64,000 bases of DNA from VMGX01 sp041658885. GTDB taxonomy: Bacteria; Patescibacteriota; Minisyncoccia; Phycocordibacterales; 21-14-all-36-13. The number at the start of each line of letters is the position of its first letter. The first letter of the stretch is position 1. The stretch lies in assembly GCA_041658885.1 (NCBI GenBank), contig JBAZZJ010000001.1, forward strand, positions 62,001 through 126,000. Reading direction: 5' to 3'. Below the pieces are notes generated by a model that searched no databases, was not told the origin of the DNA, and saw nothing but the letters and a program-made list of their open reading frames with translations. Positions 38,800-46,682 of this stretch are shown piece by piece. Both the position numbers and the translations under genes were made by a program.

Positions 38800-39792
38800 A
38801 TGCAAAATGATTTTTGGACAAAATTAAAAAAGCCATTTTTTGCTTTGGCACCAATGTATGATGTGACTGATGCACCATTTAGACAAATGATTGCAAAATA
38901 TGGAAAGTTTAGCTCGTCCGTAGGCGGGCCCGATGTTATGTTTACAGAATTTGTGTCTGCCGACGGACTTTTGAGTAAGGGAAAAGATATTTTAAGACAA
39001 CATTTAATTTTTTCTAAAAAAGAAAAACCAATAGTTGCACAACTGTTTGGTTCAAATCCAGAGACAATAAAAAAAGCCTGTGAGCTTGTTGCAAAAATGG
39101 GTTTTGATGGAATTGATATAAATATGGGGTGTCCGGATAAAAGTGTATTAAAACAGGGTGCTGGGGCGGAACTTATAAGAACTCCAAAACTTGCTCGTGA
39201 AATAATTCGTTCTGCAAAAGAGAATTCTGGTAAAATTCCAGTTTCTGTAAAAACACGAATTGGTTATAACAAAAACGAAATTGAAAAATGGCTTCCAGAA
39301 TTACTCGCGGAAAATCCTGTTGCAATTACAATTCATGCACGAACTAAAAAAGAAATGTCAAAAGTTTCTGCTGATTGGTCTGCCGTTGCGCGTGCCGTTG
39401 AAATACGTAATAGTTTGAAATCAAAAACATTAATAATAGGGAATGGGGATGTAAAAAATAGAGAGGAAGGATTAGTGCGCGCTAAAGAAACTGGATGTGA
39501 CGGAATAATGATAGGAAGAGGATTTTTTGGTAAACCGTGGCTTTTGAACGAAAATTTTAATCCGACAACAGAACAAAAGTTAAAAATTCTTTTAGAGCAC
39601 ACAAAACTTTTTGTAAAAATTTTTGGGGATGGGAAAAATTTTGATGTAATGAAAAAACATTTCAAAGCTTATGTGAATGGATTTCCTGCCTGCGCAGGCA
39701 GGGATGGAGCAAAGGAATTACGCATAAAATTAATGGGAGCAAAAAACGCAAAAGAAGTTGAAGAAATAATTACTAATTATCTGAAAGGTTGA
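38800..39792 (+). CDS. dus: tRNA-dihydrouridine synthase
   Basis: FMN enzyme that reduces uridines in the D loop of tRNA. 330 residues, TIM barrel with LAPMYDVTDAPFR at the start, QLFGSNPE, the catalytic Cys in INMGCPDKS (about residue 110), TIHARTKKEM, GNGDV and GRGFFGKPWL. Residues 296-301 (PACAGR) lie in the C-terminal helical domain and are encoded by the palindrome CCTGCCTGCGCAGGCAGG, an insertion of six codons relative to the expected KAYVNGF-DGAKELR join. Confidence 0.93.
   Translation: MQNDFWTKLKKPFFALAPMYDVTDAPFRQMIAKYGKFSSSVGGPDVMFTEFVSADGLLSKGKDILRQHLIFSKKEKPIVAQLFGSNPETIKKACELVAKMGFDGIDINMGCPDKSVLKQGAGAELIRTPKLAREIIRSAKENSGKIPVSVKTRIGYNKNEIEKWLPELLAENPVAITIHARTKKEMSKVSADWSAVARAVEIRNSLKSKTLIIGNGDVKNREEGLVRAKETGCDGIMIGRGFFGKPWLLNENFNPTTEQKLKILLEHTKLFVKIFGDGKNFDVMKKHFKAYVNGFPACAGRDGAKELRIKLMGAKNAKEVEEIITNYLKG
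39685..39702. repeat. CCTGCCTGCGCAGGCAGG palindrome inside dus
   Basis: Perfect 18-nt palindrome in frame; 18 nt equals six codons. A degraded relative (CCAGCCTATCGCAGGCAGG) lies between genes at 63091-63109. Confidence 0.85.
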
Positions 39793-39816
39793 CTTTTTAG
39801 AAAAATCCTGTATTAT
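39789..39816 (+). promoter_or_regulatory. Promoter of leader cassette 1
   Basis: TTGACT, 16-nt spacer, TATTAT, followed by CACAGAATAAACAGTTTTTT at 39821-39840 and AAAAGGAG. The leader recurs before the next two genes. Confidence 0.78.
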
Positions 39817-39860
39817 CTATCACAGAATAAACAGTTTTTTAACATCAAAAGGAGAATAAA

Positions 39861-40295
39861 ATGAAAGATTCTGGGCTTATAACGTTAAAAGATCTTATTG
39901 ATTTTCACACAGCATGTTCTGAAAACCATAAAACAATAGGTGCGACTGTATTGTTTTGATTTGAGAATAATTTGGTTGGCCAAAACCAACTGAAGAATTC
40001 TAAACTCCCTCTAAATTATTGGAGAGAAATTTTCAATACATGCAAAGGTAATAATACTCAACTTTTTGATATCGCCGAAGAAAAATTAAAACTCTCGTCG
40101 TTAGTCATAAAAGAATATGCGGAAAAAAATGGAATATCATTTTTTGAATCTACCGTCGCTCTAAAAGCTAAAAGAGTTTTATGCAAAGATGATATTGAAT
40201 ACTTTTATGCTATTGGTGATGAAAACATAAAGATAAGAGAAAAAATTTTGCAAATTTTTTCTATTCTTGATGAATTGAAAAAAATTGAGAGTTAA
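39861..40295 (+). pseudogene. Small protein gene split by an in-frame UGA
   Basis: ATG 39861 has a strong AAAAGGAG site. The frame runs 32 codons to TGA at 39957-39959 and continues in the same frame for another 111 codons to 40295 (KLPLNYWREIFNTC ... ILDELKKIES). Joined, it would be a 144-residue helical protein. Either the gene carries a nonsense mutation, or a restart at TTG 39972 is used, or the stop is read through. Other genes here end in TGA, so a recoded UGA is unlikely. No domain is recognised. Confidence 0.6.
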
Positions 40296-40335
40296 TTTTG
40301 CACTTAACCGGCTCTTTTTAGAGTCGGTTTCTTAT

Positions 40336-40363
40336 TTGACTTTTTTAAAATTTCCTGTATTGT
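40336..40363 (+). promoter_or_regulatory. Promoter of leader cassette 2
   Basis: TTGACT, 16-nt spacer, TATTGT, then CACAGAATAAACAGTTTTTT (40367-40386) and AAAAGGAG; nearly identical to cassette 1. Confidence 0.78.
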
Positions 40364-40406
40364 TTGCACAGAATAAACAGTTTTTTAACATCAAAAGGAG
40401 AATCAA

Positions 40407-40889
40407 ATGGCAGAAGAAATTTGCAAATCTTGTCTTGCTATTAGTGGGAAAGAAAGAATTTCTCAAATACCGGTTCTGATAGAAACAGAACACACGATTG
40501 TTGAACATATTTATCCGGCGAAAATTTTGGGATGGTTGGTAATAACTCCTAAAAAACACGTAGTAAGGATATCCAACCTACATTGTTCTGAATTAAATGA
40601 TTTTTTGGGATTGGTATATCCATGTGTAAAAATCTTAAAAAGAATTTTACCGGAGTATGAAAAAGAGTACCTTTTGTGTTTGGCAGAAAAAGGCGGTTTT
40701 AATCATATTCATATGCACGTGATTCCAAAGCATTTTAATCTTCCAAAACAATATTGGGGTAAAAATATTTTTGATATATTGTCTTCTATTGAAAATAATG
40801 TGGAAATTGAAAAGCTTTTGGAATTCCATACTTCTTTTAGGAAAGAGCTTTGGTCATTTAATTTGACCAGAAAACTTTCAGGAGTTTAG
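40407..40889 (+). CDS. HIT-family nucleotide hydrolase
   Basis: 160 residues. N-terminal CKSCLAISGKERI with a Cys pair (possible zinc site), PAKILGWLVITPKKHVV, and the histidine triad HIHMHVIPK (about residues 107-115). Members hydrolyse nucleotide phosphoramidates or dinucleotides with the middle His. The C-terminal 45 residues are not usual for the family. The third leader's -35 element (TTGACC) lies in its last codons. Confidence 0.85.
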   Translation: MAEEICKSCLAISGKERISQIPVLIETEHTIVEHIYPAKILGWLVITPKKHVVRISNLHCSELNDFLGLVYPCVKILKRILPEYEKEYLLCLAEKGGFNHIHMHVIPKHFNLPKQYWGKNIFDILSSIENNVEIEKLLEFHTSFRKELWSFNLTRKLSGV

Positions 40890-40918
40890 TATCATTTGCA
40901 CAGAATAAACAGTTTTTT
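40863..40918 (+). promoter_or_regulatory. Promoter and leader cassette 3
   Basis: TTGACC, 18-nt spacer, TAGTAT inside the end of the HIT gene, followed by CACAGAATAAACAGTTTTTT at 40899-40918. Confidence 0.7.
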
Positions 40919-40942
40919 GAACATTTAAATAAAGAGGTAAAT

Positions 40943-41281
40943 ATGCAACAAAAAGAAATTGTTGAAGAAATTCGACAATACATTAACCAATTCGTTAATG
41001 AAGAACGAATTGGGAAAATAAGAAGTTTACAGCGTTTTTTAACTTTTGAGTTAAGATGGGCTGAACTTACAGACGATGAAAGGGAATATGTAAGAAACAT
41101 GCCACATATGACTGACGAAATTCGCAGTCGTCTTAATTCAATGAATAAGAAACAACGGGAAGAATATTTAAGCGGTTTGGCGAGAAGTGAATACTTCAAA
41201 CAAATCGAGTGGGATAATTATTTGTTTGGTTTTTCAGATGGAAAACCACCAGTTTCTGTTTCTTTCAAAAAAGTTTCTTGA
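40943..41281 (+). CDS. Small helical protein, unknown
   Basis: 112 residues, strongly charged and helical, with RWAELTDDEREYVRNMPHMT in the middle; no recognised domain. It has its own repeated leader and a good terminator. The three genes of this cluster share the leader but not the protein sequence. Confidence 0.65.
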   Translation: MQQKEIVEEIRQYINQFVNEERIGKIRSLQRFLTFELRWAELTDDEREYVRNMPHMTDEIRSRLNSMNKKQREEYLSGLARSEYFKQIEWDNYLFGFSDGKPPVSVSFKKVS

Positions 41282-41300
41282 TCTCATACGTTTTTAATTT

Positions 41301-41327
41301 AAGCCGATTTTATAATCGGCTTTTTTA
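41301..41327 (+). terminator. Terminator
   Basis: AAGCCGATTTTATAATCGGCTT followed by TTTT. Confidence 0.9.
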
Positions 41328-41449
41328 TTTCTTTTAAATCTATTCTCTAATTTAGTTAAATAGTTGAATAGTTTTTAAATTCCAAATTTTGAAATTTTCT
41401 TGCCCAATAAAATCTTTCAATTTTACTTAGGGTGCTTTATAATTACTTT

Positions 41450-42484
41450 ATGTCCGAAATCGCACTATATCGCAAATATCGTCCTGAAAAATTCAAAGAT
41501 GTGTTGGGCCAAAAACACATAACTGATGTAATTGAAGGGGCAATTAAAAATGACTCAATATCGCATGCTTATTTATTTGCAGGAAGTCGCGGAACAGGGA
41601 AAACAACCGTTGCGAGAATTTTAGCAAAAGAAATAGGATGCACGGGGAATGACCTTTATGAAATTGACGCTGCTTCAAATCGTGGGATTGATGATATTCG
41701 CGAACTTCGTGAATCAATTAATACTCTTCCTTTTGAATCGCCATATAAAGTTTATATTATTGATGAAGTTCACATGCTCACAAAAGAGGCCTTTAACGCG
41801 CTTCTCAAAACACTTGAAGAACCGCCGAAGTACGCTATTTTTGTTTTGGCCACAACGGAAATGTATAAATTGCCCGACACGGTTATTTCAAGATGTGAAG
41901 TTTATCAATTTAAAAAACCAAACCAGACAACAATAAAAGAAAATATAGAAAAAATTACGAAGAAAGAAGGTTTTACACTTGACCCTTCATCTTCAGATTT
42001 AATCGCACTTTTGGGCGATGGTTCGTTTAGAGATGCAATAGGAATTTTGCAAAAAATAATAAGGTCGTCTGATGACAAAAAAATAAGTGTTGAAGAAGTT
42101 GAAAGAATAACAGGTGCACCAAGGGGGGAACTTATAAATAAATTTATTAAAACGATTGATGACGGTGATTTAAATAAATCTCTGGAAATTGTAAATAAAG
42201 CGACTGAAAATAATGTTGATATGAAAGTTTTTGTAAAACTCGTTCTTCACAAAATGCGTGGAGTTTTGCTATTAAGATTTTCAAAAGAAATGGAAAAGGA
42301 AATTAAAGAAGAATTAAGCGAAGAAGATTTTAAATTTTTGAAGGAAATCGCGAATGCAAAAGAAACAAAAATAAATTCATCGGTTCTGAAAGAGTTTATT
42401 GATGTATATAATCAGGTGGGGAAATCAGCACTTCCACAATTGCCGATAGAATTAGCACTGGTAAAAATAATCCAAAAGGAGTAA
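41450..42484 (+). CDS. dnaX: DNA polymerase III gamma/tau-type clamp loader subunit, short
   Basis: AAA+ clamp loader ATPase. 344 residues: ALYRKYRPEKFKDVLGQ at the start, Walker A GSRGTGKT (45-52), IDEVHMLTKEAFNALLKTLEEPP, ATTEMYKLPDTVISRC (sensor and SRC arginine finger) and domain III. The zinc module with its four Cys, normally between the P-loop and EIDAASNRG, is deleted: the text goes from AKEIGCTGNDLY straight to EIDAASN. There is no tau C-terminal extension. The start is ATG 41450. Confidence 0.93.
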   Translation: MSEIALYRKYRPEKFKDVLGQKHITDVIEGAIKNDSISHAYLFAGSRGTGKTTVARILAKEIGCTGNDLYEIDAASNRGIDDIRELRESINTLPFESPYKVYIIDEVHMLTKEAFNALLKTLEEPPKYAIFVLATTEMYKLPDTVISRCEVYQFKKPNQTTIKENIEKITKKEGFTLDPSSSDLIALLGDGSFRDAIGILQKIIRSSDDKKISVEEVERITGAPRGELINKFIKTIDDGDLNKSLEIVNKATENNVDMKVFVKLVLHKMRGVLLLRFSKEMEKEIKEELSEEDFKFLKEIANAKETKINSSVLKEFIDVYNQVGKSALPQLPIELALVKIIQKE

Positions 42485-42516
42485 ATTGTTGTTTTAAATA
42501 GTAAAAATAATGTTTT

Positions 42517-42604
42517 GTGCGGGAAAATTCAAGGAGGAGTTAGGTTGTCAGCCGCTCTTAATTGAGCCGGAGTGATGCCGGATATCCTATGAATTTTCCC
42601 GCAC
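42517..42604. ncRNA. Candidate structured RNA after dnaX
   Basis: A perfect 14-bp closing stem (GTGCGGGAAAATTC with GAATTTTCCCGCAC) encloses GGTT-GTC-AGCC, GCTC-TTAATT-GAGC and CCGG-AGTGATG-CCGG hairpins and AGGA/TCCT segments. This multi-branched fold is GC-richer than its surroundings. It does not carry the SRP RNA signature (GGUCAGG, GNAR loop, AGCAGCC), and it is too short for tmRNA or RNase P. It may be a regulatory RNA or a single copy of a larger mobile palindrome. Confidence 0.5.
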
Positions 42605-42693
42605 AGAGCATTGCAACGAAGTGTTTGACGAAAAAATATAAACGAAAAGTTTAATTTGAAAATCATTAAATTATCAGATCAGAAAACCAATAA

Positions 42694-43461
42694 ATGTTTA
42701 AACCAAGTACAAAAAGAATAGAAAAACTCTCAAAAATTTTCCCCGACGTCGTTGAAGAACTAGAAAATATCTTTGATTCTGATACTAATGTTTATATTGA
42801 TTGGCAAAATGTTATTCATTGGCAGGACAGATTAAAATTTCACATACATTTAGGAAGATTAAAACAATTTTTTGATTCTTTTACTAATATAAAAATAGTC
42901 AAGTTGTATACTGGTACACTTGTTGGCAATGAAAAATCTGAAAAATCAATAAGAGAGTTCGAAAAATTAGGATATAAAATAAAAACAAAACCGGTTAAAC
43001 TAATGAAAATGTCAATAAACACATCTAGTATTCCTAAAAATTCTCCAGTACTTTTAGATAATTTTATAAAAAAATGCTTACTATCTAAGTTAAATCTAAA
43101 TACTATTGAATTTTTAAATGAAAGATTATCTGATTTCAACAAACAAGGTATTACTTTTATTGAAGATAAAAAATGTAATTTTGATGTAGAAATTGGTAGA
43201 GATATGCTTAGAGATTTTGATAATGACAATTTAGGAAATTTTATTTTATGGAGCGGTGATAGTGATTTTGTAGATCCAATCAACCAATTAGTAATTGATA
43301 ATAAAAAAGTTTTTTTATTTGCTACGGCCAGAGAAGTCTCTTGTGAATTGAATGAGATTAAGGTGCCTATTTTTGATATTAAAAAAATTAAAGAATTTAT
43401 TTGTTGGCCGAAAGAACTTTCACAGAGTATAAAAGACAAAGTGAATGATAATGGCGTATAA
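42694..43461 (+). CDS. NYN-domain (PIN-like) nuclease-fold protein
   Basis: 255 residues. VYIDWQNVIHW near the N-terminus (about 33-43) gives the first conserved Asp, DVEIGRDML is in the middle and LWSGDSDFVDPINQL (about 185-199) has the acidic cluster of LabA/DUF88 NYN proteins, which are thought to cut RNA. It ends with FDIKKIKEFICW, which recurs in bacterial relatives. No partner gene is evident. Confidence 0.82.
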   Translation: MFKPSTKRIEKLSKIFPDVVEELENIFDSDTNVYIDWQNVIHWQDRLKFHIHLGRLKQFFDSFTNIKIVKLYTGTLVGNEKSEKSIREFEKLGYKIKTKPVKLMKMSINTSSIPKNSPVLLDNFIKKCLLSKLNLNTIEFLNERLSDFNKQGITFIEDKKCNFDVEIGRDMLRDFDNDNLGNFILWSGDSDFVDPINQLVIDNKKVFLFATAREVSCELNEIKVPIFDIKKIKEFICWPKELSQSIKDKVNDNGV

Positions 43462-43679
43462 AAAAGCCAAAGGGACTCCTTGCGGAGCCCCTAAGCATTA
43501 GAATTAATGATCTTACGATCGCTTATAGTATTGCAAACTTTGATTTTTCTGTCAATATAGGTGTGAATAACAAATTGCGGGGGTTGTCTCTCGACCGTAG
43601 CCAGTTGGCTTTAGCCCATGGGTGCAATTTAATGGATATTGTTTTTAAAATTGAAAACAAAATAAATTGATTTTTAAGC
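43462..43679. other. Non-coding gap with a possible hairpin
   Basis: No gene. AAATTGC (43572) and GCAATTT (43624) close a possible stem around CGGGGGTTGTCTCTCGACC and GCCAGTTGGC. The first part (near 43463-43495) has an imperfect GGGACTCC/GGAGCCCC pairing that may terminate the NYN gene. Confidence 0.35.
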
Positions 43680-43750
43680 TGGGGGATCGTCTAACGGTAG
43701 GACAACGGATTTTGGATCCGTTTATCTAGGTCCGATTCCTAGTCCCCCAG
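43680..43750 (+). tRNA. tRNA-Gln (UUG)
   Basis: TGGGGGA/TCCCCCA acceptor with G73, anticodon stem ACGGA/TCCGT with loop TTTTGGA (anticodon UUG). CCA is not fully encoded (GCCT). Confidence 0.93.
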
Positions 43751-43767
43751 CCTAGAAATGAATTTTT

Positions 43768-44076
43768 ATGAAAATTTTTTTTAACACGAAAAAACCATTT
43801 TTATACGCAACAACGGTAGCTGTATATATTGTTGTTATTGTTTTGATTATAAATATTATGTCTTCTCTTTTACACGACGAAACCATAATTATCCCTATGA
43901 TTATGCTAAGCCTTTTTGTGTTATCAACTGCAATTATGGGATTTTTGTTTTTGTCTGAACCAATTCATCTCTATATGGAAAATCAAAAACAAGAAGCAAT
44001 TAATTTCTTTTTAAAAATTGTTGGAATTTTCGCTTGCTTTGTAATTCTATTTTTAATTTTACTTTTTCTCGTTTAA
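43768..44076 (+). CDS. Three-helix membrane protein, unknown
   Basis: 102 residues with three hydrophobic helices (about 11-33, 40-61 and 79-101) and short loops. The start is 17 nt after tRNA-Gln, so it is probably cotranscribed with the tRNA. Not recognised. Confidence 0.6.
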   Translation: MKIFFNTKKPFLYATTVAVYIVVIVLIINIMSSLLHDETIIIPMIMLSLFVLSTAIMGFLFLSEPIHLYMENQKQEAINFFLKIVGIFACFVILFLILLFLV

Positions 44077-44094
44077 TTTTTAAAATAAATAAAT

Positions 44095-44478
44095 ATGAAA
44101 ACAATTTTAGTTGATGCAGTAGATACATTAGTAATAGAAGGACAAGGCATTTTCAAGGAAATGTATGATTTACTAGAAACATTCCCAAATAGAAAAATTA
44201 TTCTAACCAATGCCAACGATGAACAAATGATTGAATTTGGCTTAGTTAATATGCCCTATGAAATGTTTACTTTAAAGCATGAACCTGACAAAACAGACCC
44301 TATATATTTTAAGAAGATGTTAGAGAACTATAATTTGAACAAAGATGATGTTATTTATTTTGAACATAATCCACAAGCAGTAAAAAGTGCCCAATCAGTA
44401 GGAATAACAAGTTATCATTATGATGATAGTAAAAAAGATTTAGTTGTCCTCAAAAAATTTTTGAATGAGAATTTGTGA
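44095..44478 (+). CDS. Small HAD-like hydrolase
   Basis: 127 residues with a reduced HAD fold: VDAVDTL (nucleophile Asp 7), IILTNANDEQM (motif II Thr/Asn), and DDVIYFEHNPQAVKSAQSVG replacing the usual GD(S/N) motif IV with EHN. The cap is minimal. It may be a phosphatase, but the changed motif IV leaves doubt about activity. Confidence 0.65.
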   Translation: MKTILVDAVDTLVIEGQGIFKEMYDLLETFPNRKIILTNANDEQMIEFGLVNMPYEMFTLKHEPDKTDPIYFKKMLENYNLNKDDVIYFEHNPQAVKSAQSVGITSYHYDDSKKDLVVLKKFLNENL

Positions 44479-44494
44479 TTTTAAGCTTTAAATA

Positions 44495-45343
44495 ATGAAT
44501 AAAAAAAAGAAAAATATAAAAAAACCAAAAAATTCTAAAAACTATATATTTATAGATACAAATATATTTGTAGATATGTTTAAAAGTGATAATAGCGAGC
44601 AAATATTAGCAAATTTGGTTAAACATTTAAATAAAAAAAATCGGATTCTGATTTTACCAGAAGTTATAAAAAAAGAAATTGAAAAAGAATTTAAGGATTG
44701 GGAAGAAAATTCTATCCAAAAAATTAAAGAAAATTTGGAAATTAAAAAAATTTTGGCTTCACCAGATGCAAAAGAGGAAGAAAAAAATATCAATTTAGTT
44801 GATAAATTTACAAAAAATGAAGTAAATAATCTTATTATAAAAATAAAAGATTTTTATAGTATTTTAGCAAAAAACATTGAAAAAATTTTAAAACATGAGA
44901 ATACTATTATTGTTAAACTCACAGATAAATTGATACTTAGTGGAATGAAAAGATTTTTATTGAAAAAGGCGCCATACACTAAACCTGATAAAAAACACGA
45001 GAAACCAAAAATTAAAGACGTAGATTGTATTGCTTTTGAGTCCTTATTGTCTATTTTAAAAGAGAAAAATGATATTAAAACTATATTTTTATGTGTGAAA
45101 GACTATGATTATTTTGGGAAAGATAATGTTTTATCTTTAGATATTTTGAATGATTTAATAGAGTTTGACATAAAAAATTTTGACACAGTCGAATTTATGT
45201 TATTGAATTTAGATGGGAAAAAAGGACATAAAACAATAAAAAATAAAATTATTCCAAATGTTAAACCAATTTCTTTTGAATCTGTTATTCCACCCGAATT
45301 AGAAATAACAGAAAAAAATTATGGTTCAGCAGAGCCAAAATAA
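44495..45343 (+). CDS. PIN-domain protein
   Basis: 282 residues. YIFIDTNIFVDMFK (about 17-30) is the first PIN motif with its Asp; LPEVIKKEIEKEF supplies the conserved Glu; DVDCIAFESLLSIL and FLCVKDYDYFG supply later acidic positions. It is the large form with a helical insertion (like PIN_8/DUF4935 proteins), probably an RNase. It follows the HAD-like gene by 16 nt and precedes a Cas2-fold-like gene by 5 nt, so these three form an operon. Confidence 0.72.
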   Translation: MNKKKKNIKKPKNSKNYIFIDTNIFVDMFKSDNSEQILANLVKHLNKKNRILILPEVIKKEIEKEFKDWEENSIQKIKENLEIKKILASPDAKEEEKNINLVDKFTKNEVNNLIIKIKDFYSILAKNIEKILKHENTIIVKLTDKLILSGMKRFLLKKAPYTKPDKKHEKPKIKDVDCIAFESLLSILKEKNDIKTIFLCVKDYDYFGKDNVLSLDILNDLIEFDIKNFDTVEFMLLNLDGKKGHKTIKNKIIPNVKPISFESVIPPELEITEKNYGSAEPK

Positions 45344-45348
45344 AAAAC

Positions 45349-45615
45349 ATGAATAAATATTTAATAACTTACGATTTAAAAAATAAAAACATAAGAAATT
45401 ATGAAAGTCTTTACTCTGCAATAAAAAAACTTGGACCATGGTGGCATTATCTTGATTCTACATGGATAATAAAAACGAATTTAAATTCTCAGCAAATATG
45501 GAGTTATTTAGGAAATCATATTATAACAAACGATTATTTATTGATAGTAAAAATAGAAAGTAAAGATAGATGGGGATGGTTGTCACAAGATGCATGGACA
45601 TGGCTAGATTCTTAA
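45349..45615 (+). CDS. Small ferredoxin-fold protein of the SinR/Cas2-like type
   Basis: 88 residues: YLITYDLKNKNIRNYESLYSAI, WWHYLDSTWII and NDYLLIVKIES fit the Cas2/VapD-like ferredoxin fold of the so-called SinR family, followed by a Trp-rich end (WGWLSQDAWTWL). No cas1 or CRISPR array is present, so it is not a CRISPR Cas2. Its position behind a PIN protein suggests a toxin-type or RNA-cleaving pair. Confidence 0.65.
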   Translation: MNKYLITYDLKNKNIRNYESLYSAIKKLGPWWHYLDSTWIIKTNLNSQQIWSYLGNHIITNDYLLIVKIESKDRWGWLSQDAWTWLDS

Positions 45616-45635
45616 TAAACCAATAAAATAAACTC

Positions 45636-45710
45636 ATGAAAGAAAAAGATAACGAAGAAAAACAATATCTATTAGAAGACAGAAATCTTTTGGTTGAATT
45701 AAGAAAATAA
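45636..45710 (+). CDS. Possible 24-residue peptide
   Basis: ATG 45636 to TAA 45710, MKEKDNEEKQYLLEDRNLLV at the start; very charged. No clear ribosome site. It could be a chance frame. Confidence 0.2.
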   Translation: MKEKDNEEKQYLLEDRNLLVELRK

Positions 45711-45730
45711 AAAATAAAATTATCCAAAAT

Positions 45731-45762
45731 CTATCCCCTAATTGTAGCGAATAGAGGAATAG
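45731..45762. repeat. CTATCCCCTAATTGTAGCGA palindrome, copy 1
   Basis: Imperfect palindrome CTATCCCCTA...GAGGAATAG; related copies at 46269-46300, 46336-46363 (inverted, different outer stem) and 46683-46714, all within 1 kb. Confidence 0.85.
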
Positions 45763-45779
45763 TTAAATAATAAAATAAA

Positions 45780-46247
45780 ATGAACCTAGACAAACTAACA
45801 AATTTTTTAAAAACAGCGAAGAAAAATACTTATGCTTTTGAAACAGCAAAAAAGGTTATTTCGCAACGACTCGGTTCAAAAGATTACGAATATAAAGAAG
45901 GGGAGTTTGTGTATCATGATACATATTTTGGTTCGCGGGATTTTATTGGCGAAGAAATTGTATATGAAAGCGAAAAGCCAATCTGGGGTATGAATTACAA
46001 TGGTTTTATTCTTGATGAAAATGAAAATATTGATGAAAAAGAAGTCTATTCTTTTTTAAGAAAAGCACTTATTCAAGATTATAACGACATAATTCCAGTT
46101 CGTGGTCCAAAAAACTTTAAAATTGAAAATTATGAGTATAAAAACAACATTTCAGGAACACTTGGTAAATTTGGAGGAAGGGAAGAAATTTTAAAAGATG
46201 AAAATGTCATTTACTATGCCATTTTTCACGGAGGATTTATAAAATAA
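45780..46247 (+). CDS. DUF5680-domain protein
   Basis: 155 residues with LTNFLKTAKKNTYAFE at the start, YHDTYFGSRDFIGEEIVYESEKPIWGMNYNG in the middle and FHGGFIK at the end, which fits the DUF5680 family seen alone or fused to helix-turn-helix domains. Function unknown. It lies between two copies of the CTATCCCC palindrome. Confidence 0.75.
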   Translation: MNLDKLTNFLKTAKKNTYAFETAKKVISQRLGSKDYEYKEGEFVYHDTYFGSRDFIGEEIVYESEKPIWGMNYNGFILDENENIDEKEVYSFLRKALIQDYNDIIPVRGPKNFKIENYEYKNNISGTLGKFGGREEILKDENVIYYAIFHGGFIK

Positions 46248-46268
46248 TTTTTTCCAAAGCCCTATATT

Positions 46269-46300
46269 CTATCCCCTAATTGTAGCGAATAAGGGGATAG
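46269..46300. repeat. CTATCCCCTAATTGTAGCGA palindrome, copy 2
   Basis: CTATCCCCTAATTGTAGCGA then ATAAGGGGATAG; well-paired outer stem of 8 bp. Confidence 0.88.
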
Positions 46301-46335
46301 ATTTGTAAAAAGAATAATAAAAAAATTGGCACTTC

Positions 46336-46363
46336 ATTCTCTAATTCGCTACAATTAGAGAAT
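46336..46363. repeat. Inverted copy of the TAATTGTAGCGAAT palindrome with a changed stem
   Basis: ATTCTCTAATTCGCTACAAT and TAGAGAAT: the core is the reverse complement of the other copies but the outer stem is ATTCTC/GAGAAT, not CTATCCCC/GGGGATAG. Confidence 0.85.
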
Positions 46364-46414
46364 AAAGTTATAGAGTGAAAAAAATAAAAATTATTTATAA
46401 ATTTATATATAAGT

Positions 46415-46681
46415 ATGAATTATAAAAATTTAGAGAAAAAATACAAAGCTTTAGCAAATAGACGCAGATTAGAAATTATTCATTATTTAGCAAAAGAATC
46501 AAAAGCTAATGTTGGGCAAATTGCTGAACAAATAAAATTATCTTTCAATGCAACTTCAAAACATTTGAATGTTTTGAAAAGCAATGAATTTATAGAAAGT
46601 GAGCAAGTTGGTTTAGAGCAATATTATTCCATAATCAACAAAAACGATATTTTTATTAAACATATTCTATCCATTCTTTAA
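46415..46681 (+). CDS. ArsR-family transcriptional regulator
   Basis: 88 residues, single winged helix: KALANRRRLEIIHYLAKES (helices 1-2), VGQIAEQIKLSFNATSKHLNVLKSNEFIE (recognition helix) and the wing. No metal-binding Cys or His cluster. It is single, flanked by palindromic repeats, so its target is not obvious. Confidence 0.85.
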   Translation: MNYKNLEKKYKALANRRRLEIIHYLAKESKANVGQIAEQIKLSFNATSKHLNVLKSNEFIESEQVGLEQYYSIINKNDIFIKHILSIL

Positions 46682-46682
46682 A

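Noticed and set aside
39861..40295. UGA recoded as Gly or Trp
   Set aside because: Several well-recognised genes in the window (for example parB, ftsQ and the MBL-fold gene) end at TGA exactly at the expected family end, so UGA is a normal stop.
42517..42604. SRP (4.5S) RNA next to dnaX
   Set aside because: The position is tempting, but the conserved domain IV sequences and tetraloop are absent.
45349..45615. Cas2 of a CRISPR system
   Set aside because: The fold pattern is Cas2-like, but there is no cas1, no repeat-spacer array and the neighbours are PIN and HAD proteins.
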